Source of the DNA: Veillonella tobetsuensis
GTDB lineage: Bacteria; Bacillota; Negativicutes; Veillonellales; Veillonellaceae
NCBI RefSeq assembly: GCF_001078375.1
Contig: NZ_BBXI01000016.1
Span: forward strand, 62,001 to 126,000
Length of the DNA: 64,000 nucleotides
Direction: 5' to 3'
Part shown: piece by piece, positions 1 to 8,804 of the stretch
How the letters are laid out: every line of letters begins with the position of its first letter
Position numbering within the stretch: position 1 is the first letter of the stretch
The notes under the pieces: model-generated
Seen by the model: only the letters and a program-made list of their open reading frames with translations
Database searches by the model: none
What the model was told of the DNA's origin: nothing
Program-made: the position numbers and the translations under genes

Positions 1-25
1 ATCGTCATTATTAAGTTTATTGTAT

Positions 26-76
26 CATAAAAAGACTCTATCTTGAGGGGTCGGTTCATTAAGATAGAGTCTTTGC
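26..76 (-). terminator. Rho-independent terminator of the microcompartment operon
   Basis: A perfect 14-bp stem (AAAGACTCTATCTT at 31-44 pairing with 61-74) closes a 16-nt loop and is followed on the minus strand by a T-run. It lies just past the stop of the last gene of the long minus-strand operon. Confidence 0.85.
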
Positions 77-103
77 TAGATATTCTGAAAGGAGTAATTT
101 ACT

Positions 104-619
104 TTAAATATCTTTGTCATTTGATTGTATTAATATATTTTTAAGTGCAGCGTAGCCATATACAAATTCATCATTACATATATTAGGTAATTCACATATG
201 GTATTTTCATATTTATCTGCAACTACGCACACGGTCAAAGCTCCTGCCAATTTTAGTAAAAGCTTAGCTTCTTGCATTTGTTTCCATACAGTTTCATCTA
301 TTAATTTAGAAACCACGATAACACCTACCACCTCACGATTAAAGGCTCCTGCAGTAGCAGGTGGATATGGATTAAAGGGTTCCCCTAATCGATATACAAA
401 TACAACAGTTTCCACATTATAAGATGAAACCAATAAAGCAGAAAAATACCAAGGATTTTCAATGTATTCCCCTGGAGTTAAAAGACAATTTTCTTTACGA
501 TAAATTGCCATAGGCCGTGGTAAGGAATATGTTAGTTCTAACAAGTTTTTTACCACCATCTCAGCCCGACAATAGGTACTGCCAACCCACAGAGTACTTC
601 TTAAGGTCTTCACTATCAA
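104..619 (-). CDS. EutP/PduV-family protein with degenerate P-loop
   Basis: This 171-residue protein ends the GRM operon. Seen: the central segment [18 protein letters not shown], followed by a [12 protein letters not shown] stretch and an [11 protein letters not shown] helix, matches the layout of EutP/PduV small GTPase-like proteins of ethanolamine and propanediol loci (DTPGEY, FNKPVIGI). The Walker A position, GPxGxGKTT in the family, reads [12 protein letters not shown]. It lacks the lysine, and the expected Asp before TPGEY is Leu. Family knowledge: EutP/PduV are P-loop proteins of unclear role; PduV has been linked to microcompartment placement. Inference: this copy probably does not bind nucleotide canonically but may keep a shell-associated role. 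Its start sits directly against the PduU gene, with about 4 bp overlap. The family call is fairly sure; the function is not. Confidence 0.7.
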   Translation of the reverse strand: MIVKTLRSTLWVGSTYCRAEMVVKNLLELTYSLPRPMAIYRKENCLLTPGEYIENPWYFSALLVSSYNVETVVFVYRLGEPFNPYPPATAGAFNREVVGVIVVSKLIDETVWKQMQEAKLLLKLAGALTVCVVADKYENTICELPNICNDEFVYGYAALKNILIQSNDKDI

Positions 620-960
620 CTCCGTGTAAGCGACACTATACTAAATTGTAATTGTTCTGAAAAGCCTTGTAATACAGTTTTTAGAGATACCTCTACACTT
701 GATACATCTCCTGAAATTAAAACTGCTCCTGAAAAACGATCGATAAATTCAATATGAACATTAGCAGCTTTAGAGGCCATATCCCCCGCAATTATAGCAG
801 CTTCTCCAGGTGTAATAGTTAAAATCCCTATTGCACTACGCCCTTCACTATCCAATCCTAATTTACTGTACAAATCTTTTTTAGGATTCGCTAAAACATG
901 AGCCAATGTAACTTGCTTTCCTGGCACCGACTCTTGAATTATTCGTTGCTTGTCTATCAC
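616..960 (-). CDS. pduU: PduU/EutS-type circularly permuted BMC shell protein
   Basis: This 114-residue protein contains the signature [17 protein letters not shown] near the N-terminus, then a BMC core ([19 protein letters not shown]) and an LTRS-like C-terminus. That order is the circularly permuted BMC fold of PduU/EutS, whose N-terminal strand makes a small beta-barrel over the hexamer pore. Length is normal for the family. It acts as a minor shell hexamer. It sits between the facilitator gene and the degenerate EutP/PduV gene, the far end of the GRM operon. Orthology to the PduU/EutS subfamily is clear; which of the two names fits best is a matter of context, and the diol dehydratase favours PduU. 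Confidence 0.9.
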   Translation of the reverse strand: MIDKQRIIQESVPGKQVTLAHVLANPKKDLYSKLGLDSEGRSAIGILTITPGEAAIIAGDMASKAANVHIEFIDRFSGAVLISGDVSSVEVSLKTVLQGFSEQLQFSIVSLTRS

Positions 961-981
961 GGTTTATAACCTCCCCTCAAA

Positions 982-1716
982 TCATAAATTTAAAAATGCT
1001 TTAAGCCATATAAATGCACCTACTGCTAAAAATCCACCAATCATTGGCCCTACTATTGGAACCCATGCATAGCCTAAATTAGCAGTCCCTTTATTAGGAA
1101 CTGGTAATATAGCATATGCAAGTCTTGAAGGTAAATCACGAGCAGGGTTCAGTGCAAACCCTGTAGTTCCGCCAAAAGAAAAACCGATACTTGCCACTAA
1201 GAAACCTATAATTAATGGTGCCAATCCATTTACCATAGGTCCTAGCAAGAGTACACAGAAAATAAATAAAAAAGTTGCAATAATTTCTGAAAGTAAATTC
1301 CATCCACGATGATCTATGGCTGGACCCGTAGCAAAAATGCCTACACAGTTTCCCTCTTCAGGACTAGTTATTTTAAAATGTGGATAATAGTGCAACATGG
1401 TAATGCTTGCTCCTAAAAAACCACCTAACAATTGAGCTATAACCGCTCCTATAACTAATTCTTGTGGAAATAATCCACCTGCTGCAAAAGCTACTGTAAT
1501 AGCAGGGTTTAAATGTGCAACACCGCCCAAACTAATAGCGGTGTACACTGCAAAAGTAACTGCAAAGCCCCACCCAAACATCAATCCAATCCAGTTGGTT
1601 TTTATGGCACTAGTAATAGTATTCTTCAACAATAACGATGCATTACAACTACTACCAAAGGCCATTAAAACGGCTGTTCCAATGAATTCACTAACATACA
1701 CTTGTGTTGCATCCAT
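982..1716 (-). CDS. pduF: Glycerol/propanediol facilitator (aquaglyceroporin)
   Basis: This 244-residue MIP-family channel has two NPA boxes: HLNPAIT in the first half and ALNPARDLPSR in the second. The NPARD form with its following Arg is typical of GlpF/PduF glycerol channels rather than water-only aquaporins. Six hydrophobic segments fit the usual fold in the inner membrane. It lies between the alcohol dehydrogenase and the PduU gene. Inference: it admits the diol substrate (glycerol or 1,2-propanediol) for the dehydratase encoded at the operon start. GlpF and PduF cannot be separated by sequence reading alone, so the symbol rests on context. Confidence 0.88.
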   Translation of the reverse strand: MDATQVYVSEFIGTAVLMAFGSSCNASLLLKNTITSAIKTNWIGLMFGWGFAVTFAVYTAISLGGVAHLNPAITVAFAAGGLFPQELVIGAVIAQLLGGFLGASITMLHYYPHFKITSPEEGNCVGIFATGPAIDHRGWNLLSEIIATFLFIFCVLLLGPMVNGLAPLIIGFLVASIGFSFGGTTGFALNPARDLPSRLAYAILPVPNKGTANLGYAWVPIVGPMIGGFLAVGAFIWLKAFLNL

Positions 1717-1726
1717 ATGTGTTACC

Positions 1727-2875
1727 TCATATAATACATGTCAATATACGTGTTAAATCTTCTTTTGTTGCTTCGTAAGGATTGCCGCCATAAGTGCGAT
1801 CAGCTATTGCTTGTTGCACTAATATAGAAAATGAGTTTTTAAAGGTTATATTATCAATACCAAACTCTTTCATAGTCATAGAACAACCCACTTGACGAGC
1901 CAAAGATTGTGCACATTTTACCAAAGCGGCTAATTGTACACTCTCATCACTTGTCTCATTCGTTAAGCATAATTTCTGAGCAATAGAAATGTATTTTGAT
2001 TTAGCCACTGTTGAGTTTGCCGCATTATACATTATTACATAAGGCAGAAGCATCGCATTGGCTAGTCCATGAGGAATATGAAATTGTCCACCTAGTTGAT
2101 GTGACAATGCATGGGTAATCCCCAGGCCAGCCTGATTAAATGCTATCCCGGCCATACAAGAGGCTTCATGCATCGCAGCGCGTGCCACTTCATTTTTTCC
2201 ATCAACTACACAAGTTGGTAGATTTTTAAAGACTAATTCTATTGCTTTTTCGGCTAACGCGTCAGTGAAATAGTTAGCTTTTTTAGCGACCAAAGACTCC
2301 AAAGCATGAACTAACACGTCCATACCACTATAAGCTGTCACCTTTTCAGGTGCAGATTTTACAAAAAATGTTGTTAAAATTGCTTCATCTGGCAATAAGC
2401 TATCATCTAATAAAGGGTATTTAACACCAGTTTTAGTATCTGTTATAACTGCAAATGATGTAACCTCTGACCCAGTCCCACTAGTGGTTGGTATAGCAAT
2501 AAACTTTTTAACCCCTACCTGATATATGGTTTTGCAAAAATAATTAATGCCTTTTGCCATATCAATGGCAGATCCACCACCAATCACTATTAGTACTGTA
2601 GACTCTTCTTTTCTTAATACCGTTACCCCCTTAACAATAGAGTCAATAGGAGGATCTGGTACTACATCAGAATACACAGTATAAGTGTTATTAATACTTA
2701 TCAAGTCAATCACGGTTTGTAAAGCTGGCGTTCCCTCTAAAAATGGGTCACAAACGATAAAGATTCGCTCTCCATTTAATAAACGAAGTCTTTCTAATGC
2801 ATCTGATTTTGAGCCTGTCGCAGAATGATTAACACTTTCAGTAAAAATTTGCGTTTTAAAGGTCCATGATTCCAT
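1727..2875 (-). CDS. pduQ: Iron-containing alcohol dehydrogenase, PduQ-like
   Basis: This 382-residue group III alcohol dehydrogenase carries the NAD-binding GGGSAIDMAKGI segment, TTSGTGSEVTSFAVI, and the metal-ligand stretch HALSHQLGGQFHIPHG, whose histidines bind Fe in the family. In a diol-utilising compartment it reduces propionaldehyde to 1-propanol (or 3-hydroxypropionaldehyde to 1,3-propanediol), recycling NAD+ used by the aldehyde dehydrogenase. The start ATG is two bases after the stop of the PduO-C-like gene, so the two are almost certainly co-translated. No obvious encapsulation helix precedes the catalytic domain. Confidence 0.88.
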   Translation of the reverse strand: MESWTFKTQIFTESVNHSATGSKSDALERLRLLNGERIFIVCDPFLEGTPALQTVIDLISINNTYTVYSDVVPDPPIDSIVKGVTVLRKEESTVLIVIGGGSAIDMAKGINYFCKTIYQVGVKKFIAIPTTSGTGSEVTSFAVITDTKTGVKYPLLDDSLLPDEAILTTFFVKSAPEKVTAYSGMDVLVHALESLVAKKANYFTDALAEKAIELVFKNLPTCVVDGKNEVARAAMHEASCMAGIAFNQAGLGITHALSHQLGGQFHIPHGLANAMLLPYVIMYNAANSTVAKSKYISIAQKLCLTNETSDESVQLAALVKCAQSLARQVGCSMTMKEFGIDNITFKNSFSILVQQAIADRTYGGNPYEATKEDLTRILTCII

Positions 2876-2877
2876 TA

Positions 2878-3411
2878 TTACGCTCCTTTTATATACTCTT
2901 GAAAAGCCTGTAGTCCTGCTTTTACTATGAGCATATCTTCTTCTACGGTGCCACCACTAATGCCTAAACCACCTAATAAGTAATCCTCGTACATTAATGG
3001 TTCACCACCGCCAAATAAAACTATTGGTTTTTTTACCATAGTTTCAATACCATAAAGAGAACTCCCAGGCTGTATTTCTTTACCAAGTTTTGCTGTACTA
3101 CATCTAAATGCAACCGCCGTATACGCCTTATGGGGCGCTAATTCTATGCTAACGCCAAGAGATCGTTCCATACGTCTTTGATAAACTAGACTTCCACTAG
3201 CATCCACGATAGCTACTACAACAGGTACACCTAAACGATATGATTCAGTCTCACAAGCTTTTACAATAGTATCAACTACTGATTCAATTGTAATTGCCTT
3301 ATTATTTTTAATATGTACAGTATCTCCAATAAGTACATTATTATCATTAATAACTGAAGGAGTTCTCTTCATAGTTTCAATAATTTGTCGGACAGAATCG
3401 TAAATATCCAT
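2878..3411 (-). CDS. PduO-C/GlcG (HbpS-like) domain protein
   Basis: Residues from about 45 onward form a GlcG/HbpS-type domain (Pfam DUF336): VPVVVAIVDASGSLVYQRR, an APHKAYTAVAF helix, and the glycine-rich GGLGISGGTVEEDM end. The domain occurs as the C-terminal half of PduO and as free proteins in many microcompartment loci; some members bind heme or cofactor. I chose ATG at 3411 rather than the in-frame start at 3429 because GGAGG lies six bases upstream of it. The N-terminus then reads MDIYDSVRQIIETMKR, an amphipathic helix of the kind used to enter microcompartments, joined by a linker. Biochemical role unknown. Confidence 0.8.
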   Translation of the reverse strand: MDIYDSVRQIIETMKRTPSVINDNNVLIGDTVHIKNNKAITIESVVDTIVKACETESYRLGVPVVVAIVDASGSLVYQRRMERSLGVSIELAPHKAYTAVAFRCSTAKLGKEIQPGSSLYGIETMVKKPIVLFGGGEPLMYEDYLLGGLGISGGTVEEDMLIVKAGLQAFQEYIKGA

Positions 3412-3440
3412 GTCCAGCCTCCTTATCATAGGCTTTTAGT

Positions 3441-3710
3441 TTATTTTGCTATTAGTGATTCCACATCATGGTGAGGTCGTGGAATTACGTGTGTTGAAAC
3501 AACCATTCCTACGTTACCAGCTGCTACTGCACCAGCTTCTACTGCTGCTTTAACTGCACCTACATCACCACGAACCATAACAGTAACTAGACCGGAACCA
3601 ATTTTTTCATATCCAGCTAATTCAACATTAGATGCTTTTACCATCGCATCTGCTGCTTCAATTGCGCCAACCAAACCTTTTGTTTCCACCATACCCAATG
3701 CATTATTCAT
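3441..3710 (-). CDS. pduA: BMC-H hexameric shell protein (PduA/PduJ-like)
   Basis: This 89-residue single BMC domain has the classic start [20 protein letters not shown], the [18 protein letters not shown] core and HVIPRPH near the C-terminus. It builds the shell facets as flat hexamers, and its pore probably passes diol substrate and product. It is close to the 93-residue BMC-H at 11017-11298, so the operon carries a duplicated major hexamer, as in many GRM and Pdu loci. A strong ribosome-binding site precedes the start. Confidence 0.95.
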   Translation of the reverse strand: MNNALGMVETKGLVGAIEAADAMVKASNVELAGYEKIGSGLVTVMVRGDVGAVKAAVEAGAVAAGNVGMVVSTHVIPRPHHDVESLIAK

Positions 3711-3721
3711 AATAAATCTCC

Positions 3722-4291
3722 TTATTTTTTAGAAGTATTTTTCTTTTTAGATTTTCCTGATTTTGTTGATTCTTGAGGACGCTTTACTTCTTTAACATCT
3801 TCATTTATTTCAACTAATGTCATACTGCCTTTTACTTCATCAGATATATTGTCTGTAGAATCTAAAGCAGTTTCTATTTGGGCTATTTCTCTTGTTTCTT
3901 CAATAGTTGAAATTACTGTATCAACTTCGCTTATAGCAGTAACGTTTTCATCTTCAACATTAATAGATTCTATGGGGTCGTTCTTTTGATTTAGTTCTAC
4001 GGTTTCTTTAACCTCTTCCTCTTTCAAAAATACATCGACTACACTTTGTGACACCCGTGGTATCACTTTAGATCCGATAAAACAACCCATTTCTTTAGCA
4101 GTCAAAGTACCCGCTTGTATAGCTGATTGTATAGCTCCAACATCGCCTACGACTTTTACAGTAAACCAACCGAAACCATTAGCTCTATCAATATTAACTA
4201 CATGCACATTTGATGCTTTTACCATTACATCTGCTATTGTAATTGCTCCTAATAAGCCTTTTACTTCTAATAGTCCTAACGATTCATTCAT
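3722..4291 (-). CDS. BMC-H shell protein with long charged C-terminal tail
   Basis: Residues 1-90 are a BMC domain ([19 protein letters not shown] at the start, then [14 protein letters not shown]). It is more diverged than the two short BMC-H proteins. Residues 91-189 are an extension rich in Glu, Asp, Val and Ile that ends in a lysine-rich cluster ([12 protein letters not shown]). The extension has no recognisable fold, is probably disordered, and lacks the cysteines of the PduK/CutR iron-sulfur type. Inference: a minor hexamer whose tail recruits cargo, other shells or nucleic acid. It lies between the encapsulated aldehyde dehydrogenase and the 89-residue BMC-H gene. Confidence 0.88.
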   Translation of the reverse strand: MNESLGLLEVKGLLGAITIADVMVKASNVHVVNIDRANGFGWFTVKVVGDVGAIQSAIQAGTLTAKEMGCFIGSKVIPRVSQSVVDVFLKEEEVKETVELNQKNDPIESINVEDENVTAISEVDTVISTIEETREIAQIETALDSTDNISDEVKGSMTLVEINEDVKEVKRPQESTKSGKSKKKNTSKK

Positions 4292-4301
4292 ATAAACCTC
4301 T

Positions 4302-5705
4302 CTATCTTAAGCTAAATGCTTCACTTAGTACACAGCGTCGAATACGGCAGAACGACCGTGCACAAGTAATCCCTTCGCCTGTTGGTCCCGCGATAGTGAA
4401 TGTTGTATGCCCTTCACCACCTACACCGATACCAGCATAAGAAGGTGCATTCTTAACAAAAATTGTAGTTTCTAGCAAACGTGCCATCTTCGATAGCTTT
4501 TCAAGGTTTTGAGAGTGCATCATTGCAGTATGACGATTGCCTAATTCTGCACGATATGCACATTCAATCGCAATATCTACATTAGGAACAGATACAATCG
4601 GTAAGATTGGCATCATCATTTCTTCAGTTACTAAATGATGGTGTTCTGATGTTCTTGCAATAATTAAGTGAATACTATCATCAACAACAATACCTACTAA
4701 TGCAAGCAAATCCTTAGCAGACTTACCTACAAAATCCGGATTAGGCTTACCATCATCTTTAGTTACTTTTTTCACTAATGTATCTAGGGTAGACATATCT
4801 GTTATTTCATAAGCACCATTTTTCTTCATATGGTACACTAGTTGATCTGCTACCTCTTCCACAACAAACACTTCTTTTTCTGCAATACATGGTACATTGT
4901 TATCAAAACTTGCACCATTTATGATATCCTTTGCAGCTTGTTCAATATGAGCGGTTTCATCTACTACAACAGGAGGATTTCCCGCACCCGCACCAATTGC
5001 TTTTTTACCGGAAGAAAGTACTTGTTTTACAATACCGGGTCCACCAGTGGCTACTAGCAATCGTACTTTAGGATGTTCCATCATTATTTGTGTATTTTCA
5101 ATAGATGGTTCTCTAACCATAGTAACTAAATTATTTGGTGCTCCTGCAGCTTCTAGCGCTTTATTAATCATTTGAACCAAAATAGTAGATACTTTTTTTG
5201 CTCTTGGATGTGGGCTAAATACAACTGTATTACCACCTACAATCATAGATATAGAGTTATTAATAATGGTTTCTGTCGGGTTAGTTGTAGGCGTGATGGC
5301 CCCTATGACACCAAAAGGACAAAACTCTTCAATAGTCAACCCATCATGACCAGTCATGGCTCTAGTTTCCAACACTTCTTTACCTGGTGTTTTTACTGCG
5401 GCCACTCTATTTTTAATCAATTTATCACTATATCTACCAATACCAGTTTCTTCTACTGCCATAAGTGAAATCATATCTAAATGATCTTTTTGTAAAATGG
5501 TTTCACGAATTGCATCTACAAAGGAATTACGTTCTTGCAAAGAATAAGACATCAATTCTTTTTGCGCTATTTCACTAGCACTAATGGCCGCCTCCATGGT
5601 GTCAAAAACACCATATTCATAAGTAGATGCTTCCATCGTAATACCTTCTTGTTGTAAATCCTTTACTACTTGTTTAACTATATTTTCTATCACTTCTAAT
5701 TTCAT
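4302..5705 (-). CDS. pduP: CoA-acylating aldehyde dehydrogenase with encapsulation peptide
   Basis: This 467-residue enzyme oxidises the compartment aldehyde to acyl-CoA with NAD+. Residues 1-18 (MKLEVIENIVKQVVKDLQ) form the amphipathic encapsulation helix found at the N-terminus of PduP, followed by a short linker. The catalytic domain shows TPTTNPTETIINN, GGPGIVKQVLSSGKKAIG and the catalytic Cys273 in NNVPCIAEKE. The C-terminus contains GEGITCARSFCRIRRC. It stands next to PduL, which takes the acyl-CoA product, so the two make one acyl-phosphate branch inside the shell. Family assignment is sure; the exact aldehyde depends on the dehydratase substrate. Confidence 0.93.
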   Translation of the reverse strand: MKLEVIENIVKQVVKDLQQEGITMEASTYEYGVFDTMEAAISASEIAQKELMSYSLQERNSFVDAIRETILQKDHLDMISLMAVEETGIGRYSDKLIKNRVAAVKTPGKEVLETRAMTGHDGLTIEEFCPFGVIGAITPTTNPTETIINNSISMIVGGNTVVFSPHPRAKKVSTILVQMINKALEAAGAPNNLVTMVREPSIENTQIMMEHPKVRLLVATGGPGIVKQVLSSGKKAIGAGAGNPPVVVDETAHIEQAAKDIINGASFDNNVPCIAEKEVFVVEEVADQLVYHMKKNGAYEITDMSTLDTLVKKVTKDDGKPNPDFVGKSAKDLLALVGIVVDDSIHLIIARTSEHHHLVTEEMMMPILPIVSVPNVDIAIECAYRAELGNRHTAMMHSQNLEKLSKMARLLETTIFVKNAPSYAGIGVGGEGHTTFTIAGPTGEGITCARSFCRIRRCVLSEAFSLR

Positions 5706-5716
5706 TTGTATCTCCT

Positions 5717-6370
5717 CTATGTCTTCGATACAATTCCTATATCATTGTTCTTAATACGCCCTGCATTTGCTTCATCTACATCAATATGCATTTCCAAAGC
5801 AAACTTAGGGGATACACGAACAATTACATTAGAAAATGTCAATTCTCGTTCTCCATAGATAGTAACTGACACTCGTTCCTTATCAAGGACCCCCATGCGA
5901 CTTGCATCAATGGGGTGCATATGAATATGTCGATGAGCTACAATGACACCATGAGAAATTCTAAGTTCTCCTTTCGGTCCTCTTAAAGTAATACCTGGTG
6001 TTTCTTTCAAATCTCCTGATTCACGGATATCACCAGCTACACCTAGCAAAAATGAATCTGTAAGAGAAATTTCTACTTGTGTTTCATCTCTAAAAGGTCC
6101 TAAAATACGCACTCTTTCAATACATCCTTTTGGACCTATCAAGCTTACTGTTTCATTAGCAGCATATTGACCAGGTTGTTTTAAATCTGTTTTTTTAGTT
6201 AATTCATCTTGGCCAAATAATGCCTGATACACCTCTCTTGATACATGAACATGACGATTAGAAACACCAATCGGAACACTGCAGCGATTGAGTTCTTTTA
6301 ATTTCGTCATGACTCGGTCGGTCACTAGATGTATATATTCAGACTGTTTCATAAGCATTTGTCTATCCAT
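5717..6370 (-). CDS. pduL: PduL-type phosphotransacylase
   Basis: This 217-residue enzyme converts acyl-CoA plus phosphate to acyl-phosphate and CoA, regenerating CoA inside the compartment. The two PduL half-barrels are visible: VPIGVSNRHVHVS near residue 35 and GVIVAHRHIHM near residue 140 carry the zinc-binding histidines, with LEMHIDVDEAN in the C-terminal part. An N-terminal helix of about 28 residues ending in VTDRVMTKLKELN resembles an encapsulation peptide. Its start overlaps the end of the response-regulator gene by 8 bp and has no strong ribosome-binding site, which suggests translational coupling. Confidence 0.93.
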   Translation of the reverse strand: MDRQMLMKQSEYIHLVTDRVMTKLKELNRCSVPIGVSNRHVHVSREVYQALFGQDELTKKTDLKQPGQYAANETVSLIGPKGCIERVRILGPFRDETQVEISLTDSFLLGVAGDIRESGDLKETPGITLRGPKGELRISHGVIVAHRHIHMHPIDASRMGVLDKERVSVTIYGERELTFSNVIVRVSPKFALEMHIDVDEANAGRIKNNDIGIVSKT

Positions 6371-7376
6371 TAATTAACTGATCTCTATATTGTGAGATAG
6401 TTCTGTGTTCATGTTTTTTAAAAATTTTACAAAAATAACTAACATCACTATATCCCAGAATATTAGCTATATGAGTCCCACTTTTTTCTGTACCTAGTAT
6501 GTATTCTTTCGCCAAGTTTATCTTCTTTTTATGTATATACTGCATAATAGTCATATTTAATTTGTGCTTAAAAATGCGGCTTACATAACCTTGGCTAACA
6601 TTACAAGCTACCACGATATCTTTCAACGATATATCTTCCTGAATATGATCATGTATATAGCAAAGAATAGTATATAAAATATCTTGTTTGCCTTTATATA
6701 TTTCCATAAATAGGAAATCTACAGTCTTAAATATCCATACATTAAGGCCCTCTGGATATCTGGTTGTAAAATACGTAAGTGGTTGTTGACGATGGAAGCT
6801 AGACCTTACACAATCTGAATAGTCCACTAAGTTCGTTTGCAACTCATCTATCAACGAATATAACATATCAATAAGAGCATTCTTATCACAGTTTTCACAC
6901 TTATGTTGGCATAGCTGATACATTTTCTCTACAGTTAAAAGAAAATCACCTTTAAAGAATGCATTGTATACAGAGTCTAAATATTCAGAAGCCTCATCAC
7001 ACACTACATTCTTTATTTCCTTTTCACTTTGTGGAATCCATTTAGTAAAATCGTCCCAAGAAAATGGTTTATAAAGATATCCAATGCCTTCATATTTCAT
7101 AGTCAAAGTAGCAATCGATTCTATATGTTTGTTAACCATCATTACTACCTGACACTGTGGATACGTATAATACAAATATCTAATAATATCACTTGCTTTT
7201 TGATTACATACATCCATTGCAACGTAAGCTACAGAAAATTCAGCGTGTTTGCCTAAGTCCACAACTTCTTTATATGTACTTATACAAACAACATCTGCCT
7301 CCATATGCATGGCAATTCTTTTTCGTAGAGCTCTCATATGCAACTGATCAGTATCTACCAAAAGAATTTTGACCAT
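6363..7376 (-). CDS. AraC-family response regulator of the GRM locus
   Basis: This 337-residue protein has an N-terminal receiver-like domain (residues 1-115; acidic VDTD near the start, a candidate phospho-Asp in YVAMDV, and the conserved Lys in YLYKPF), a middle linker with several cysteines (CQHKCENC), and a C-terminal AraC DNA-binding domain (two helix-turn-helices: ISLKDIVVACNVSQGYVSRIF and GTHIANILGYSDVSYFCKIF). It pairs with the PocR-domain sensor encoded 15 bp upstream. Inference: it activates transcription of the microcompartment operon in response to the diol. The receiver is diverged, so phosphorylation is not assured. Confidence 0.85.
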   Translation of the reverse strand: MVKILLVDTDQLHMRALRKRIAMHMEADVVCISTYKEVVDLGKHAEFSVAYVAMDVCNQKASDIIRYLYYTYPQCQVVMMVNKHIESIATLTMKYEGIGYLYKPFSWDDFTKWIPQSEKEIKNVVCDEASEYLDSVYNAFFKGDFLLTVEKMYQLCQHKCENCDKNALIDMLYSLIDELQTNLVDYSDCVRSSFHRQQPLTYFTTRYPEGLNVWIFKTVDFLFMEIYKGKQDILYTILCYIHDHIQEDISLKDIVVACNVSQGYVSRIFKHKLNMTIMQYIHKKKINLAKEYILGTEKSGTHIANILGYSDVSYFCKIFKKHEHRTISQYRDQLING

Positions 7377-7391
7377 AACTTAACTCCTCAT

Positions 7392-8693
7392 TTACTCTAA
7401 CGGATACGAAAGTTTTACTTGCATACCTCCATAAGATTTATGATGGCATTCTACATGTATAGATACGCTATATTGTGTTACAAACATCTGCTGCAACTCT
7501 AAAATAGATTTAGACAATAATGATAAGCCCTGCTCAGATATATCTTCATGTATTACAGGTGTATTCTTCTGTAGTACATCTTGCAGTAGTTTTAATTCAT
7601 CGGAATCAAGTGCGATCCTATCATTTTCTAAAAAAATAGATACCTGATTTCCTTGAATCTCTGTGTGTAACATAATGGAAATTTCATTATGCCCATCTTG
7701 ATGTGCATTTTCTATAATTTGTTGCACATATTGCCATATGCCATAAGCAGGTACCATACAATGCCACAACGCTTCATCCACATTGGCGTTCCACGTAGTA
7801 TGACAATCTTCGCGATAATTTAGCAAATTTACCATTGTCCCTATTCGTGAACATTCTTCTTTAATAGTTGCTTCAATCCAGCTATCATGTTGAAGAGCTA
7901 ATGTATGTGTATATTCCAAAATAGCTGCTTCAGTAGTAGGTGCATTTTCTAAAATAGACAAGCTATCTATTACGTCTAATAGTTTACAGTTACGTACTAT
8001 ATCAACGTATCGCTTATATCGCACCAATTCAGTTTGCAAACTATATAACTTAGATTCTGTATCTCGTAATTTTAGCTCTAATGTACCGATACGCTTTAGA
8101 TTTTTTTGCTTGTTTCGATTTGATACAATCTCATGATTTGTTAATTGATTAATAATAAATTCGACTAGCTTAGCAATTGAAAGAACCTCACTATAACTAT
8201 ATCGCTTAATATCAGCTAGATCTTCTGGTTTAGAAGTCGACACATCATGTTCAATCAAGTTCTGTCCTCCAGGAATCATATTTTTACTTAATCGAACAAT
8301 AGTATCTGGTACATCATCACATAAGATTTGTCCTCCAATAAAACCTCCTAAGTAATGCCCATCCACAATAATAGGAATGGCAATTTCTAGGAGTCCGCAA
8401 GGACAAATATATATACTTACCTCTTTATTGGTAGCTGCAATAATAGCGCCAGAGGCATCAGACAATTTACATAACAATAAAGAGGTAGGATTATCTCTTA
8501 CAGCCTTACAATAATTACAAAAATGTGTCGTTTCAGTTAATACATCACCTTTATAATCTACTGTAACAAAAGCAATCCCAGTTACATTAGCAACTGCTTG
8601 TTGTATCTCTTCTAGTAAATCATGCCCAATGGCTGTCATGATATCTAGTCGCGTTTCTTCATGCTGACGTTCTTCAAATTGATCTCGTGGCAT
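7392..8693 (-). CDS. PocR-domain sensor with degenerate histidine-kinase-like module
   Basis: Residues about 20-180 form a PocR ligand-binding domain with its cysteines (HFCNYCKAV, LLLCKLSD, YICPCGLLEIAIPI) and the GGFIGGQIL motif. In PocR-type regulators this domain senses diols such as 1,2- or 1,3-propanediol. A coiled-coil (about 195-235) follows, then a C-terminal part with an N-box-like segment, VQQIIENAHQDG. The NPHF-type phospho-acceptor box of LytS/YesM kinases and a DxGxG ATP box are not visible. It is therefore a kinase-like sensor that may signal without autophosphorylation. It is followed by the AraC regulator and preceded by a 111-bp gap that could hold an internal promoter. Confidence 0.8.
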   Translation of the reverse strand: MPRDQFEERQHEETRLDIMTAIGHDLLEEIQQAVANVTGIAFVTVDYKGDVLTETTHFCNYCKAVRDNPTSLLLCKLSDASGAIIAATNKEVSIYICPCGLLEIAIPIIVDGHYLGGFIGGQILCDDVPDTIVRLSKNMIPGGQNLIEHDVSTSKPEDLADIKRYSYSEVLSIAKLVEFIINQLTNHEIVSNRNKQKNLKRIGTLELKLRDTESKLYSLQTELVRYKRYVDIVRNCKLLDVIDSLSILENAPTTEAAILEYTHTLALQHDSWIEATIKEECSRIGTMVNLLNYREDCHTTWNANVDEALWHCMVPAYGIWQYVQQIIENAHQDGHNEISIMLHTEIQGNQVSIFLENDRIALDSDELKLLQDVLQKNTPVIHEDISEQGLSLLSKSILELQQMFVTQYSVSIHVECHHKSYGGMQVKLSYPLE

Positions 8694-8804
8694 TGGTTTT
8701 TATTCCCTTTCTCATACAATACGTAAAATATCTCTACATATAGTATTCGACTGTAGTTGTAAAAATCATGCTAATATTATCAATCATAACTAACTTTCAT
8801 AGAC

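Noticed and set aside
8694-8804. A small gene or leader in the gap before the sensor gene
   Set aside because: No open frame with a start signal was found; a promoter may be there but no clear -35/-10 pair could be defended.
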